From Adiantum capillus-veneris (Eukaryota; Streptophyta; Polypodiopsida; Polypodiales; Pteridaceae): a stretch of DNA of 64,000 nucleotides. Within the stretch, counting starts at the first letter, position 1. The number at the start of each line of letters is the position of its first letter. Positions 1-12,000 of this stretch are shown piece after piece. The translations under genes were made by a program, and so were the position numbers. Location of the stretch: NCBI GenBank assembly GCA_014529385.2, contig CM043952.1:153681057-153745056 (forward strand), in the 5' to 3' direction. The notes under the pieces were generated by a model. It saw only the letters and a program-made list of their open reading frames with translations. It was not told where the DNA came from and searched no databases.

Positions 1-122
1 GAGGAAGGGAAAGTTCCTTTGGCTACTCTCTCCGCGCGCCGTTAGTAATGTTATTTCTCTGGCAGTTGTACTGAAGGCGCGCGGAGAGGTTTGCACAAGG
101 CACATTTCCTTCCTCGCGCGCC
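1..122. repeat. nested GC-rich inverted repeat
   Basis: Two inverted repeats are nested. The inner arms, CTCTCCGCGCGCC (28-40) and GGCGCGCGGAGAG (76-88), are perfect over 13 bp. The outer arms, GAGGAAGGGAAA (1-12) and TTTCCTTCCTC (105-115), match with a one-base gap. A third GCGCGCC block ends at 122. The whole could fold into a cruciform or hairpin. It lies 5' of the first visible exon, so it is either intronic or the edge of a small palindromic element; the window edge prevents a choice. Confidence 0.6.
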
Positions 123-139
123 TTTAGTCCTATAGACAA

Positions 140-143
<4 letters not shown>

Positions 144-212
<69 letters not shown>
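144..212. repeat. (GA)n microsatellite
   Basis: An uninterrupted GA dinucleotide run of about 69 bp, followed by a short TTTA/TATA-rich tract (245-290). It lies in what is probably an intron upstream of the acceptor at 383-384. Confidence 0.95.
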
Positions 213-214
<2 letters not shown>

Positions 215-384
215 AGGTGTGTTTCTGTTTTGGTGAGAGACAGATATATTTATTTATTTATTTATTTATATTTATAGATATATTTATATCTATAAGGGGA
301 GAGAGAGAGATCATGATGGTTTGGTTTTGGCAGAATTGTCATGTTTGCTCATGGTTTTGACTTGTTATGTTTCTTGATGATTAG

Positions 385-1698
385 GATTAAGGTCCAATAG
401 GCAGAAGAGGCTGAAACCAGATCCAGGGCTTGTGCCAGGATTTCAAACCTTGCAGGCTCAGTTGCTTAATGTATCTGCCAAAAGAACTGTTGACTTTTGT
501 CAGGACATATCTGAGGAAAAGTTTCTTGGTGAAGACCAATCAGAGAGGTCACCAGGGCAAGAAGATTCCTCACCCGACAAGGGTGTGGTGCCCTGTAAGG
601 TACATCTCAAGAAAAATACCAGAAAGAGAAATATAGACTTCTCCGATGATGCAGATGTGCTAGAAAGTACAAAATGTAAAGAAAAGGAGGATGTAACTTC
701 TCTGGAAGACCCAGCTGCAACTGATGAGAGGCTGTTTGATTTTGCAGCATCTTGTGGTGCTGGGGACAAGTATGATCTAATTCATTCTATGTTTAATCCA
801 AAGTTTGACATTGAAGACCTATTAGCTCAGCACAGTAATTTCTTGCAGTCCTACAGAGATAAGTTTGAGGTGATGGTGCAGGTAGGAAGGGTTGTTCTGC
901 CTACTATGACTCTTGTGCATTTAAATGACTGTGGTGGAAAGGGACAGGGAGTGAAGAAGTATAGGGAATTACCACCCTCTTGCCGACATTCAGTCTGCCC
1001 TTTGCACCAAAAAGAATGCAAACTCATTCAGGAAGCCTTTGGCTTTATGATTTACCTCAACAGCCTGTTTGGATTCCTCATGCAGAATCCTGATGAGGTG
1101 TTAGAGGAGCAGGATGCAGCACCAGAAGAGGAATGCGAGGAGACAACTCATATGCAAGAAGTAGAGGAGGTTGAAGACACAGTCGACCTTGAGGTTGAGG
1201 CAATTGAAGTACAAAGAAGTAAGATGCTCTCTGTGAAAACCACAGAAATCAAACTTCCATTGGATGTCAGTAACTTCACTGAGAAGCATGCTCAGATGAT
1301 GTTGCCAGCTGTGCCTGAGTTCAGGATTGGAGACAGGACCTATATCTTCTTACATGATGTGCAAAGTGTGTTTTATTTAAGGGAGGATTTCTCCCTGGCT
1401 ATTATTTCCAGAGTCCAAGAGGAGAGGAGTGGATTTGTTTCAGAGGATAGTAGTGATGATGAGGCAATGGAAACATCCAGCAATCCAATGGAATGCCTTC
1501 GAAGATGCTTTGAGAAAGCTGAAAAATACAAGGAGACACTACCTGATGAAGCCACCTTCCAAGCAATAAGACAAAGCCTAAGACCATCGAAAAGTAACAA
1601 AGAAGTGGAGGATTGGTTTAACCATTCAGGTCAGGGGTCAACTACATCTGTAGACCTGTGGCAAGAAAACCTCTTTCTGCAGGATGAGAGCTTCATGG

Positions 1699-1791
<93 letters not shown>

Positions 1792-2247
1792 GTGTCATTT
1801 CTGACATTGTATGTGCAGTCTTGGATTGCTGACAAGGATGACTTCCTTCGGCGCCGGACAAGAGAGTATCGAGGAAGGGATGCGGCCCTAGCACAGTACC
1901 TTTCAAAGCTCTGCGAGTCACCGATAGTAGTTTTTCACAATTCCATGTCACAAGAGGGTTCAATAGCAACTTACACATTCAAGACACTATCACGCTTCTT
2001 GGGTGGACCGGTGCTGCCCAAAAGTGCAGATAAAGTCATTCTTGTTGACAAAGTGTTTGCTAGAGATTGTTTTGGTTACTGCCCAGGCTATACAGGTGGT
2101 CGGGCAGCGTATTACTACACGTACACAGCAATGGCACTAGCTCTTGGTAGACAAAACCCAGATGAACTTTTAGAGTATGGCAAACATCTCATGATTCGTT
2201 ACAAGGGTGACGTGCCAAAAAACAAAATTGAACCTGCAAAATCTTGA
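385..2247 (+). CDS. hypothetical spliced gene, 3' portion (579 residues visible)
   Basis: I do not recognise the family. An exon opens after a TTAG acceptor at 381-384 and reads without interruption from LRSNRQKRLKPDPGLVPGFQ to 1697. A GT donor at 1698 and a GCAG acceptor ending at 1818 remove a 121-bp intron that is mostly (TC)n. The second exon runs in phase from 1819 (SWIADKDDF...) to the stop at 2245-2247. Upstream of 385 the frame closes, so earlier exons, including the start, lie outside the window. The visible protein is soluble-looking. It has a Cys/His patch (CRHSVCPLHQKEC, near visible residue 205), a very acidic middle (Glu/Asp-rich, encoded around 1100-1220) and a Tyr/Gly-rich C-terminus (GYTGGRAAYYYTYT). 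The words QNPDEVLEE and QNPDELLEY occur once in each half. The long open exon and consistent splice phase argue that it is, or recently was, functional. It could be a host gene or the accessory gene of a large transposon; context does not decide. Confidence 0.6.
1701..1787. repeat. (TC)n tract inside an intron
   Basis: An 87-bp TC run fills most of the 121-bp intron between the donor at 1698 and the acceptor at 1817-1818. Read as coding it would give a Ser-Leu repeat, but the flanking splice sites and the downstream homogeneous exon make an intron far likelier. It may act as an extended polypyrimidine tract. Confidence 0.85.
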
Positions 2248-2310
2248 TACACTTCAAGTAGCAATTGTATAAGATCATGTATTACATAAATTTTTTACAA
2301 TGCCATCCAC

Positions 2311-5163
2311 TCAGAGTATCTTTCTCCACTTGTGATTCACATACACCATTGTCTCTCTCCACCTTCGTTGACTTTCACGAGCTCCGGAGTTGTTGTATGC
2401 CATTGATCTTTTAGCTTTTTGTTGTTGTAAATGTCTGATGGCTTGTGCTGTTGCTGAATTTGCCAAGACTTCTTTTGCCTGCATTCGATGAATGATTCTA
2501 CGATAGAACCATTCAAATAGTTCTCTCAAACTGTTAGCCTTGATTCGAGAGCCACCATGTCGTGTGTGCCTGAAATAAGCATTTCTCGCCATGTAATGAG
2601 ACTTTTCCATCCCTTGGGTATTCCATATTGCCGGGTTCCCATACTTCTGTATAAAATATGGCAAATGATTGAAGATGATGTGCTGGATATGAAAACAGAT
2701 TAGTTAGAATGTTTTACACTCACATATTTGGACATAAGAGAGAAAGAAATACATGATAATACCATGTAGTGAGTAATCTGGGTGTCTGTCCATGCTGTCT
2801 TGAATGATTTTTTCAGAAGGTTGAGATTTTCCTTGAACTTGTTCATATCACCTTGTGACCAGTCATCTTTGTCGCACATCAAAAATAGGATGTCTATTGA
2901 TCGCCAAACCTCAGCCTTCGCGTTACGAGTAGTTGGTTCGTGGTCTTTGACTGCAATATGTAGCTTTTTCCAGCTCTGATACTCTACCTTGCTAACATAA
3001 GATGTGTTATATATTTTTCCATGTTTTGTTAGCTTTGGATCTCTTGTACCTTGGGGCTTAGATAAAAACCTCCGTGCCTTCACCCCACCGATGGATGGTT
3101 TGCATGGGACATCCTTCTCATCAGTTGATCTCTTTTCATCCCGCTGGATTTTCACATTGCCACCATGAAGCCCCATATCCGACAGTACCATTTCTAAGCA
3201 CTGCAAGGCTACTTGTCGTTCTGCAGAGTTCTTAATCTTCCAAGCAAACCCGATGTATAAGTAGACCAATTTCTCTACAATTCTACAAAGGGCATGCATT
3301 GTACAAATGTGAACATTCACAAGTGGTATTTTCAAAACTGGTCGAAAAGCAGGATCCTCAATGTGACGTGTTGGAGCTTTTCTCCACCACTTTGGGTTCA
3401 TGACCTTTGCAGGCTCCATGCAGAACAAACACGGTGACTTTGCCATTGCACCCATTCCACAATTATACATGCACTTTAATGTTTTAAGGTCACCTGCAAG
3501 ATGCCACTGAACTTGAAAGTCTCCCCTTCCATCTAGACGTAGTACCTCTCCCTGGTTAGTCTGTCGATCAATCAGCTCCGGAATATTAGTTCGATGGAAC
3601 ACCCAATATAGAATCTCATGATCTTCTTTCTTTACCTGCAACACAAAATAAATGAGACTTAAGTAGATCTGAATATTTGAGCTTACTTGAGAATATCGCT
3701 TACCTCAAACGCACCAACCACCATATGTTAGATTCTGATTGAACACTAAAATATAAAGGATCATCACTGGGACACTTTGAGAGGGCTCTATTCATTAAAG
3801 TAATAGTAACACACTCTAGCTTTTTCTCTTTAACAAGCTCACACTCATCCAGTTTTAACACAAAATGTAATAGTCCACGTGACTCTTCAAATGTGATGTT
3901 GTAAAACTCCACCATTCTCTTCTGTAGTATCCGCAGGTCCATAAAAATATTGTTGAACTCATCATATGCCACAGTGTTGGCTCCATGGCCACTGTAAGTT
4001 GCTTTAATATGAAAGGGCTGTCCAAGATAGTCTCCCTGTGCCTCGTTAAGCTGAAGCCTCTCTTTCCAAACACTTGAGGCTGATGGTAGAAGTTTGGATT
4101 TTATACCCTTCCTAACAAAGATGGATGAGACAGACTTTTGGATAGCCGAATATCCTCTTTTGCTTACACCAAGTGAATCAAGTGTGCCTTGTATCTCTTT
4201 TGCAGGCACTGAGTTCTCTGAAATAAAGCGGTCCACTACATTTCTTTGTAGAACCTTAAACTTCTTGTCATGTACTATATCTGCTGCTAGGCTTCTGCTT
4301 ATAAGTGGCTTCAATCTCTTTCCTATATTGGCTTTGGGGTCAATGTTTTCCTTGTCAGGATAGATTGAGTCTCTACATGAAGACAATGCATAAGTAAACA
4401 ACAGAAAATTTGCTTCACTAACACTATTTAGGCACATGAAAACAATGCATAACAAGAAAAAACAAAGAGATTACTTAACTAAGACAATGTAGCCAACCAA
4501 GAAGCATCACCTTAATGCTCGGATTCTTTTCTTGAGACCTCCTGATGCAACCTGCAATGTTTCAAGATTGCGCAATTTCTTCTTTCGGATACGACCACCC
4601 AAGATGGTGTCCTTCATTTGACAACTTCGCACCTTTTCTTTCAGTTCTTGTACCTCTGTTTTATGTTGCAAAATGGTAACCTGATCTGTAGAATGTAAAT
4701 GTGAAAGGCGAACAATCTCACATTGTTGAGATTGGAAAATGCTCTTGTAAGTTCCAGCTTCTCTTGTAAGTGATTTACAATAACCCAGAAGGCCGTTTTC
4801 TCCATCACCAGCAAAGGTCAATAAGCTTGTAGGATTGACAAACGGTGGAGACGCATTAGTTATTGGATTCTTAGGGTAGAGAGAGCCTCTCGTCCAGATA
4901 TCTATGTGTTTAGCTCCTTGAGCTCTGAGCGTGTCTATGGAGGTGGGAGGTATATGTGTGTTTGTTTTACTGCGCTTAATCAATGGTTGGTACTCATTGT
5001 CCAAATCAATGTGAAGGTGATATTTGGCTCGTTTGTGGGTAACATTTGTGCCATTTGAGGAGTGCGCCATTAGCCAAATGTGCAGGTTTAATGGAAAGTG
5101 AATAGCGGCTGCGGATTTGTCCCTCCATGTTAGCCTCATTCCCTCCGTATTGACGTTGTTCAT
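2311..5163 (-). CDS. four-exon transposase-like gene (predicted 851 residues)
   Basis: Proposed exons are 5163-4511, 4372-3715, 3635-2763 and 2682-2311, with ATG at 5163 and TGA at 2311. Introns 1 and 3 keep phase with clear GT-AG sites. For intron 2 a GTGCGT donor at 3714 is in phase, whereas the stronger-looking GTAAGC eleven bases on would close the frame, so that junction is the least certain. Residues 150-217 look like a coiled coil followed by a basic stretch. Candidate catalytic residues are Asp393 (LKLDECE), Asp486 (HLAGDLKTLK) and Glu754 (GMEKSHYMARN). Between them are CxxC (506/509, PCLFC) and a His-rich VHICTMHALC (near 551). This Asp-Asp-Glu spacing with a Cys/His module is what RNase H-fold transposases show; calling it one is inference, and I cannot name the superfamily. 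No terminal inverted repeats were found around it, so it may be a domesticated copy. It converges on the plus-strand gene ending at 2247, and a 72-codon ORF lies 220 bp upstream. Confidence 0.6.
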
Positions 5164-5385
5164 TCAATACAACTAAAAAGAGTATTATCCCTCAATCACT
5201 ACGAACGAATGTTCAGAGGGGTAAGGAATCTACTTAAAGTACACTTTTTGAAGTTTTACTATGAAAGACCCAGCTCTTTTATTTGTCATTTTTTCTAGAG
5301 AGAGAGTGCAAAAAATACATTTTCTTAGAAGGCCCTCCAAATGACCTCCGAAATTTCCTAATGTGTGTGTACAAATCCTCTTGGT

Positions 5386-5604
5386 TCATAGCAAGATAAC
5401 TACGCTTACATCAAAAGAAAAATTATAGTCTATGAGAGGTAGTATGATGGGATCCGGTGATAGAAGTATTTCATTGAGCCTTTCTGGGCCAAAGTGAAAC
5501 ACTATACGTTGTTGAAAGTGTATTTTACGGCTAACCCATACGTTAATTCTAATAGATTGTACAGAGTGAAAGCGATAGAAATTATCATCATGTGGGTTAT
5601 TCAT
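5386..5604 (-). CDS. conserved 72-residue small protein (orphan)
   Basis: An ATG-to-stop ORF of 72 codons, read MNNPHDDNF... with a central core VWVSRKIHFQQRIVFHFGPE and a C-terminal FDV motif. It has no signal peptide or membrane helix that I can see. The same protein pattern recurs at 20336-20533, 20555-20765 and 62076-62294. The copy at 62 kb spans exactly the same 72 codons. The copies differ mostly at third codon positions (for example CAA/CAG, CGT/CGC, GTG/GTC in the FQQRIVF stretch), which indicates selection on protein. In the other loci it lies just upstream of a gypsy gag. Here it lies 220 bp upstream of the transposase-like gene, same strand. The function is unknown; it may be a small accessory protein shared by mobile elements, or a remnant of a gypsy leader region. 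Confidence 0.55.
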   Translation of the reverse strand: MNNPHDDNFYRFHSVQSIRINVWVSRKIHFQQRIVFHFGPERLNEILLSPDPIILPLIDYNFSFDVSVVILL

Positions 5605-8487
5605 CTAGGATAGTATGTGAGAAATGTAGATATGAGAGAAGTGAAGAGATGAGAAGTTTCCCTCCCAAGCCCTATTCTTGCCCGTAGGCAATAAGGATAC
5701 TGCGGGGAGAAATGTACCTGTAGCAAAGAGAACCTAAAATTTGTAGAGAGGATGAATTACTAAGAGTGAGAGAGATAGATTTGGTTAAGGAGATAATATT
5801 AGATATATATATATATATATATATATGTTGGATTAGAGATGAAAAAGAAAACAACAAGAAATCAAGAAAACATCAATGTAGAACACATCTTACTTAACAA
5901 ACCCTTTGGCACCATTATTGATGGAGAGAGAAGAGGAGGGGAGAACTCCACTCTAATTGATACGCCAAGTGCAATACCTTCTTTGATTAGAGTTGATCTT
6001 CCAAGGATAGCGTACAAGAATGGCTAGTCTTCCTCTAGGAGAAAGTGTAGGCTTGGGCTTATGTTATTGGCTAAGTACAAGTAGGCATTACTACTCACTC
6101 CCTCAAGAATTCCTCTCATCAATGGCTTGAATGATTGAGTTTTTTTTCAAGGAAGAAGAGGTCCCCTTTTATAGGTGAAGGGAACCCCCAAGGGTTTACA
6201 CAAGAAGAGAGGAGCCAGTGTGAATAGGAATTGGAAAAGTTGGAAATGAGTTGTCTCTGCATGATGTGGGCAGACTGGGGTCCAGTATTTTGATCATATC
6301 TCCTCAACCGTGGCTCCAAATAAAAAAGTAAAAATATGGGCAGAAACTTCAGCTCATTAGCTGCGATTTTCATTTTAAAATCATTTTCCAATTCGGATTG
6401 GAACCTTGTGTAAAAAATTCATCAAAATAGGGTCCATTTCTGGCATCAAAAGTCTTCCCGTGGTCCCCTTAGCCTAGACTTTCATTTAATTCCAAAGGAC
6501 ACCTCATGCCATATGAAAGAATGGAATTGCTCCTTGAAGAAGTTTTGTAATCATGCTTGCAATAATGCATTAAAATAAGAGTATCTTTGAAATCATGCCA
6601 CCTAGTGTCCCACTAGGATTTGATTCCCTCCTAGTAGCTATTTAAAAAGAAATATAAGAAAAGTATAAAAAATACATAGAATATATATATATTGGAGTTT
6701 ACCCTAGATATAGGATCTAGCTAGGGTGTGAGATGATAATGAGATAGTAGAAATAAAGAATCAATGCTTTTTGCCCAAGTTAAAGAGACGGAGCTATTGA
6801 GCTTTTCCCATAGTATTTTCTGATGGTAAAGTAAGGATAGGTTACCCTTGAGAAAAATAATAGGATGAGATAGAAGGCTTATTATTATACTTAAATATGC
6901 ATATGTACATTATAGGAAAGATAATTATGTATTTAAAACATTACAAGATAACTCTTGTAGCATGCGTTCCCACTATGTACGTGTCACAACACGACAACGC
7001 CCTCTTTAAAGAGAGATGTACACAAATGTCAACAGCCTCTTACAAGAGTATAAAAGAAGTAATAATAAAAAGTTTACTATTATGAACTTGCTTGCTGTGT
7101 GGCACTAATCCGCAAGCTTTATCCAATGGTCGAGAGATGCACCCAAAATCCAACCCTTTACTAAGGACTACTTATGTAGTCCAAAAAAGAAGGAAGACCA
7201 AAAGATTTCCATCCTTAACTTTGACATGTGTCGGTAGGCTAATAGGATGAGTTTGATCCTTTTCGTCGAAGAGTTTGTGGAGGCCAAGAAACAGCAACTG
7301 AGGATATATGGTCTCATCCTTCACTTCTCACTACCTAGTGCAAACCATGAATGCAACCCATGGATGCCAGCAATCAATGAATATGGCATGAGGAGGGCCC
7401 GTTCTTGTGTGTGCACACATCTCCATCTTCTATGAGACGAATCCACAACCTTCTGAATAGGAATGCTTTTGACAAGATTATTTCATCATACTATGGCCAC
7501 AACCTTCTGTCTATATATTGTATTCTTGGTGGCACTATTGACAAAATATAGATCACTATGGCAAAGCCAAATCCTTATGTCAACTTTGGTTCCTATTTAT
7601 TGGGTGGATTAAATAATAGCGGGGCTTGTAACTCATTCTCCTTCACACCTTGCAAATTGCAATTGAAGCGATGTGTAACTTTACTTAGGTAATGATGCCA
7701 CACTCGTGACACTTGTATTGATAAAAGGGACAAACCAGTGTTTAGCAACACAAGTGAAAAATACAAAGAACTAAAGAGCCCCATTGGATTCAAACACCTC
7801 GGCTCAAAATGGGGAGCTTATTCTTACTTTGCATTTTAGTATGCCTTGGACTCTCTTAAAATTCCCTTGGCATACTTGCTCTATCTAGTCAAGAAATTTA
7901 AACTTTGGATGAGCAAAAAAAAAAACTATACTATGGGAACTCACCCGTTTAACACATTTAGGGTGAAAGCAGTTGCTGGTAGGATCTAGCTCATGGAAAA
8001 CGATAAACCTACACTAGCTTTGTACCATTGAGAGATGGTTCCATAGCATGGTTCTTGCCAAAACACCCATCCTTAGGATTGTGTCCCATAGGATCTGGTA
8101 GTATAGGGCTCCCTAGGATACTATGGTCAAGGTCATTTTCACCTATGATTGAATTTATGTTATGGCCCATCATTGTGCTTTTCCATCCTATTTTGTACTT
8201 TTCACTAGCTCTTCTTGTGAGTTTCTTGAGCCCATGACCTAAATCTCCTCTAATGATATGGTGGACATAGTTTAGGAAGGCTTTGACATCTCCTATGCAT
8301 TCAAAAAAGGTTTCCTTACGTATAGCTATTGGCAGAGTTCTTGTCTTGAACTAGATCTCTCCAACAAAATCCACGCACCAAAAGACATCTAGTTAAACTT
8401 CACTTTGAATCTAGTAATGAAGCACCTTACCTTGACTTTATTTGCATTTGGAACTCCATATGCATCTTTTGTATTCTAAGTCGTGAC
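5605..8487. other. no recognisable gene
   Basis: AT-rich sequence with only short chance ORFs and an (AT)n run at about 5803-5826. A stretch at 6120-6480 has the look of old LTR-type sequence (TTTTATAGG at about 6170 and a pyrimidine-rich block), but I could not find a partner repeat. The last part, up to 8487, may be the LTR of Copia-2, into which Copia-1 inserted. Nothing else is supported. Confidence 0.5.
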
Positions 8488-8492
8488 TTTGT

Positions 8493-8813
8493 TGTTGAGA
8501 TGTCGAGCTCTACATCTTGAGCTGGCATCCACTACGGGTCTTAGCCCCTTACGGCATTTACTCACTGGCACGTTAGGTGACCGACACGAAGGATCTCTGC
8601 CAGTGATTCTACAGCTGGACTACACTTATAGTGCCAGCCTAGTACGCTTCTAGTGTGTTCACACTTAGTGACCGCATGTACATATGTGCTACTTTTCAGC
8701 TTTAGCACTTAGTCATTTTGTAATCTCTTTTCTGTGCGAAGAAGAAGAAGCTTTCCATCTCTGTGTGCTTTGTGCTTGTCTTGTGTAGCTCTCTTGCATC
8801 CTCTTTCTTTACA
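8493..8813 (+). repeat. Copia-1 5' LTR
   Basis: 321 bp, starting TGTTGAGATGTCGAG and ending CTTTACA, followed directly by the primer-binding site. Its match at 13376-13696 differs at about ten positions. The TG...CA ends and the adjoining TTTGT duplication fix both boundaries. Confidence 0.95.
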
Positions 8814-8825
8814 TGGTATCAGAGC
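8814..8825 (+). promoter_or_regulatory. Copia-1 primer-binding site (initiator Met tRNA)
   Basis: TGGTATCAGAGC directly abuts the 5' LTR. It is the standard plant minus-strand primer site complementary to the 3' end of initiator Met tRNA. Confidence 0.95.
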
Positions 8826-9065
8826 CTGGTGCAGGCAAGAGAGGCTAAGAGAGCAAGAGCATCACAATCCCTTTGTTCGTACAAGTTTCTGAACAGGTCT
8901 CCAAAGTGTAGTACACACAGATTTATTGTACAAGTACAGTGGTTGTATGTATGCTTGATTGTGGACACTCGTTGAGTGTAGAAAGCGTTACAGGTACCAC
9001 GATAGCAGGTTCAACAGATTTGCAGGTTTTTGCAGATTGCAGCTATTTTGTCTTAGTGCTTCAAG

Positions 9066-12000
9066 ATGTCTGATGGTTTCAGTCAGATTGTCAGTGAGAA
9101 TCTTGAGAAAAATAACTACCCTGCATGGAAGTTCAGAATAACAAATTTCCTAAAAGGAAAAGGTTATTGGGACTATGTAGAAGGAGACAATGAAAAGGAA
9201 CCAGAGATTCCCGAGGCAAATGCTACAGCAGAACAAAGGAAAGCTTTGAGGACTGGCAACAAGGCCAGAGCAAAGTGATGTATTGGCTTTCTATGAGCAT
9301 CACAGATGGCATGATGGGCTATCTACAGGATGTTGAAACCCCCGCCATTGCATGGAAAAACTTAGGCAGAGTGTTCGAGGTGAACACCACGGCCAGAAAT
9401 CTTCAACTAAAGTCAGAGCTAAGTCAGGTTAAGAGGAACAACCTCTCCATCAATGATTATACTTTGAAGATCAAGAGTATCATCGAGGCTCTTGGATCTA
9501 TTAAAGTCTCAATGGAAGACGATGACGTCCGTGCATGCTTGGATGGTCTAGGAGATGAGTATGTACATTTCAGGTCTTCCATAAATACAAGAGACGACAT
9601 CCCCGTGTTCCAAGATTTGATTTCTATGCTTATTCTTGAGGAGAAGAACCTTGACACATCTTCTTCTCATGGCAGAAATAATTCTGAACAGGCCTTCTAT
9701 TCTAACTCCAACAGAGGTAGAGGTAGAGGTCGTGTCCAGGCCCAAGGGGTTGCAGGGGCCAATTTCAAGAAGGTCAATCAAATCAAAACAATACATGTGG
9801 CAAGGGAAACCAGTCTCAAGGCAGGGGGAGTCAAAGAGGTCGTGGTGCAGGATCAAGCAGGTAGCAACATACTGCAGATAGTAGAGAATGTTGAACTTGT
9901 GGTGAAAGAGTTCACATGTCATGTGACTGTCCAAAGGGAAAAGCAAGTGGAAAGAGAGAACAGGGCAACTATGCATCTACTAGCAGAGATGCAGATGATA
10001 GCAAAAACGAGCGCATGTTTGTTATGCAGCATGTAATGAATACAATGACTGCAGAGAATTCCACCCAAGTGATGTTTGGTATGTGGATTCAGGTGCCTCT
10101 AATCACATGACGTCTCGTGGAGAGTGGTTTAGAGATATGCTCAAACCAGATGTGTCAGGCTATGTGCAGACAGGAGATGACACAGCTCACCCCATTGCTC
10201 ATGTAGGGGACATACCTCTAAATACGAAGAGTGGGAAATCAAAGTACTTAGCAGATGTACTTCATGTCCCAAACATTACAAAGAATCTTGTTTCTGTTGG
10301 ACAAATGGTTGAGCAGGGTTTGCAGGTTCACTTCAATCCCAATGGCTGTTATGTAGAAGATTTCCAGAATGGTTGTAAGCTGATCATAGAGGGCAAATGT
10401 GTGGGCAGAATGTTTACGCTAAATGTAGACATGCCTGAGGTAAAAGCTGCATTATTTGCACAGGGCACAGGTGTTGTGGCTGATGTTGACATTTGGCACA
10501 AACGCATTGGCCATGTCAATGAGCAGAGATTGCGCAGCATGCAATCAAAACAGATTGTAAAAGGTTTGCCCAAATTCAAGGTTGATGGTATACATAAAGT
10601 GTGTGCAGCATGCCAGTTTGGAAAACAGTCAAAGGGCTCATTTCCACATGAGCGAAATGTATGTATAAAACCACTTGAGGTGGTGCAGACAGATGTTTGG
10701 GGTCCAACCGATACTGCAAGTATACATGGTTGCAGGTATTATGTCTCTTTCATTGATGACCACACAAGGAAAGTATGGGTCTACTTCATGCGTAAAAAAA
10801 GTGAAGTGTTTGGTCACTTTCAAGACTTCAAAGTCATGATTGAGAAGGAGACACATATGCAAATCAAGACATTGAGGTCAGATGGAGGGGGAGAGTACTT
10901 CTCCAATGATTTTTTAGATTTTCTGCGAATGCATGGTATACGCAGGAAGTTTACATGCAGATATACTCCACAGCAAAATGGGGTCGCAGAAAGGAAAAAC
11001 AAGCACATTGCAGAAGTTTCACGTGCATTGATGAATGAGAAGAACATGCCTCATCATTTCTGGGCTGAAGCTGTAAATACAGTTGTGTACATTATGAACA
11101 GGACACCTACAGCTGCGCTGCATGATGTAACGCCTGAGGAAAAGTTCACAGGTACAAAGCCTGATTTGGCACACTTGAAAGTGTTGGCTGCATAGCTTAC
11201 GTGCATGTACCAGATGAGTTGCGTAGGAAATTGGATCCTAAAGCAGAGAAATGTATTCTTGTGGGATATTCCCTTGAACAAAAGGGTACAAGTGCTACAA
11301 TCCTACTACACGAGAATTACGAGTGAGCAGAGATGTAGTCTTTGATGAGATGAGCAGTTGGTACAGTAATGCACATGGCACTATTGGGGCTGATGTAAAA
11401 GATGATGTGGTTGTACAAAATGTGAGGCCCCAGTCACAGGTTTTGAGTGGACCACAAGAGTCCTCTTCTCGTGGCTCTGTTGAGAAGCCATGGAATGGTA
11501 GACTACGTACGCAGGTTACTCCACCAGCAGGTACAGGGAATGTATCACGAAAAGGAAAGAAAAGGTTGATGAACCTCCCTTTATGGCTGATGCATCATCA
11601 GGGTTTTCACATGTAGACATGGATTCAGATGGTTCTGAACAAAGTCTTGATGAGGAATTTGGAATTCCGGCTGTCAGGACACCTGGTGTAAGGAAAGTAC
11701 AAGAAGATGCTAGAGGGCAAAGGAGTGACCCAGGACCGCGCAGATCTAACAGAGTCACAAATCCAGTTCGGAAATTGACTTATGATGGGTATCTAGCACA
11801 TCACCAAGCCTACATGGCTAAGGTGATACAGGATGTGGAGCCCACATGTTTTGAGGATGCAGTTGGAAATGTGCATTGGGATGATGCAATGAATGAAGAG
11901 ATGGCTGCATTGGAAGCAAACGACACATGGGAGTTGGTGCCATTTCCAAGTGGCAAGAAATCTATTGGCTGTAAATGGGTGTATAAAACCAAGCATAAGG

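Noticed and set aside
1631-1978. Minus-strand Arg-Glu repeat ORF over the (TC)n tract
   Set aside because: It comes from translating a dinucleotide repeat in a spliced-out intron opposite a clear coding strand. The same applies to 13592-13973.
8028-8237. 69-codon ORF before Copia-1
   Set aside because: No domain, no conserved partner, and it lies in probable old LTR sequence.
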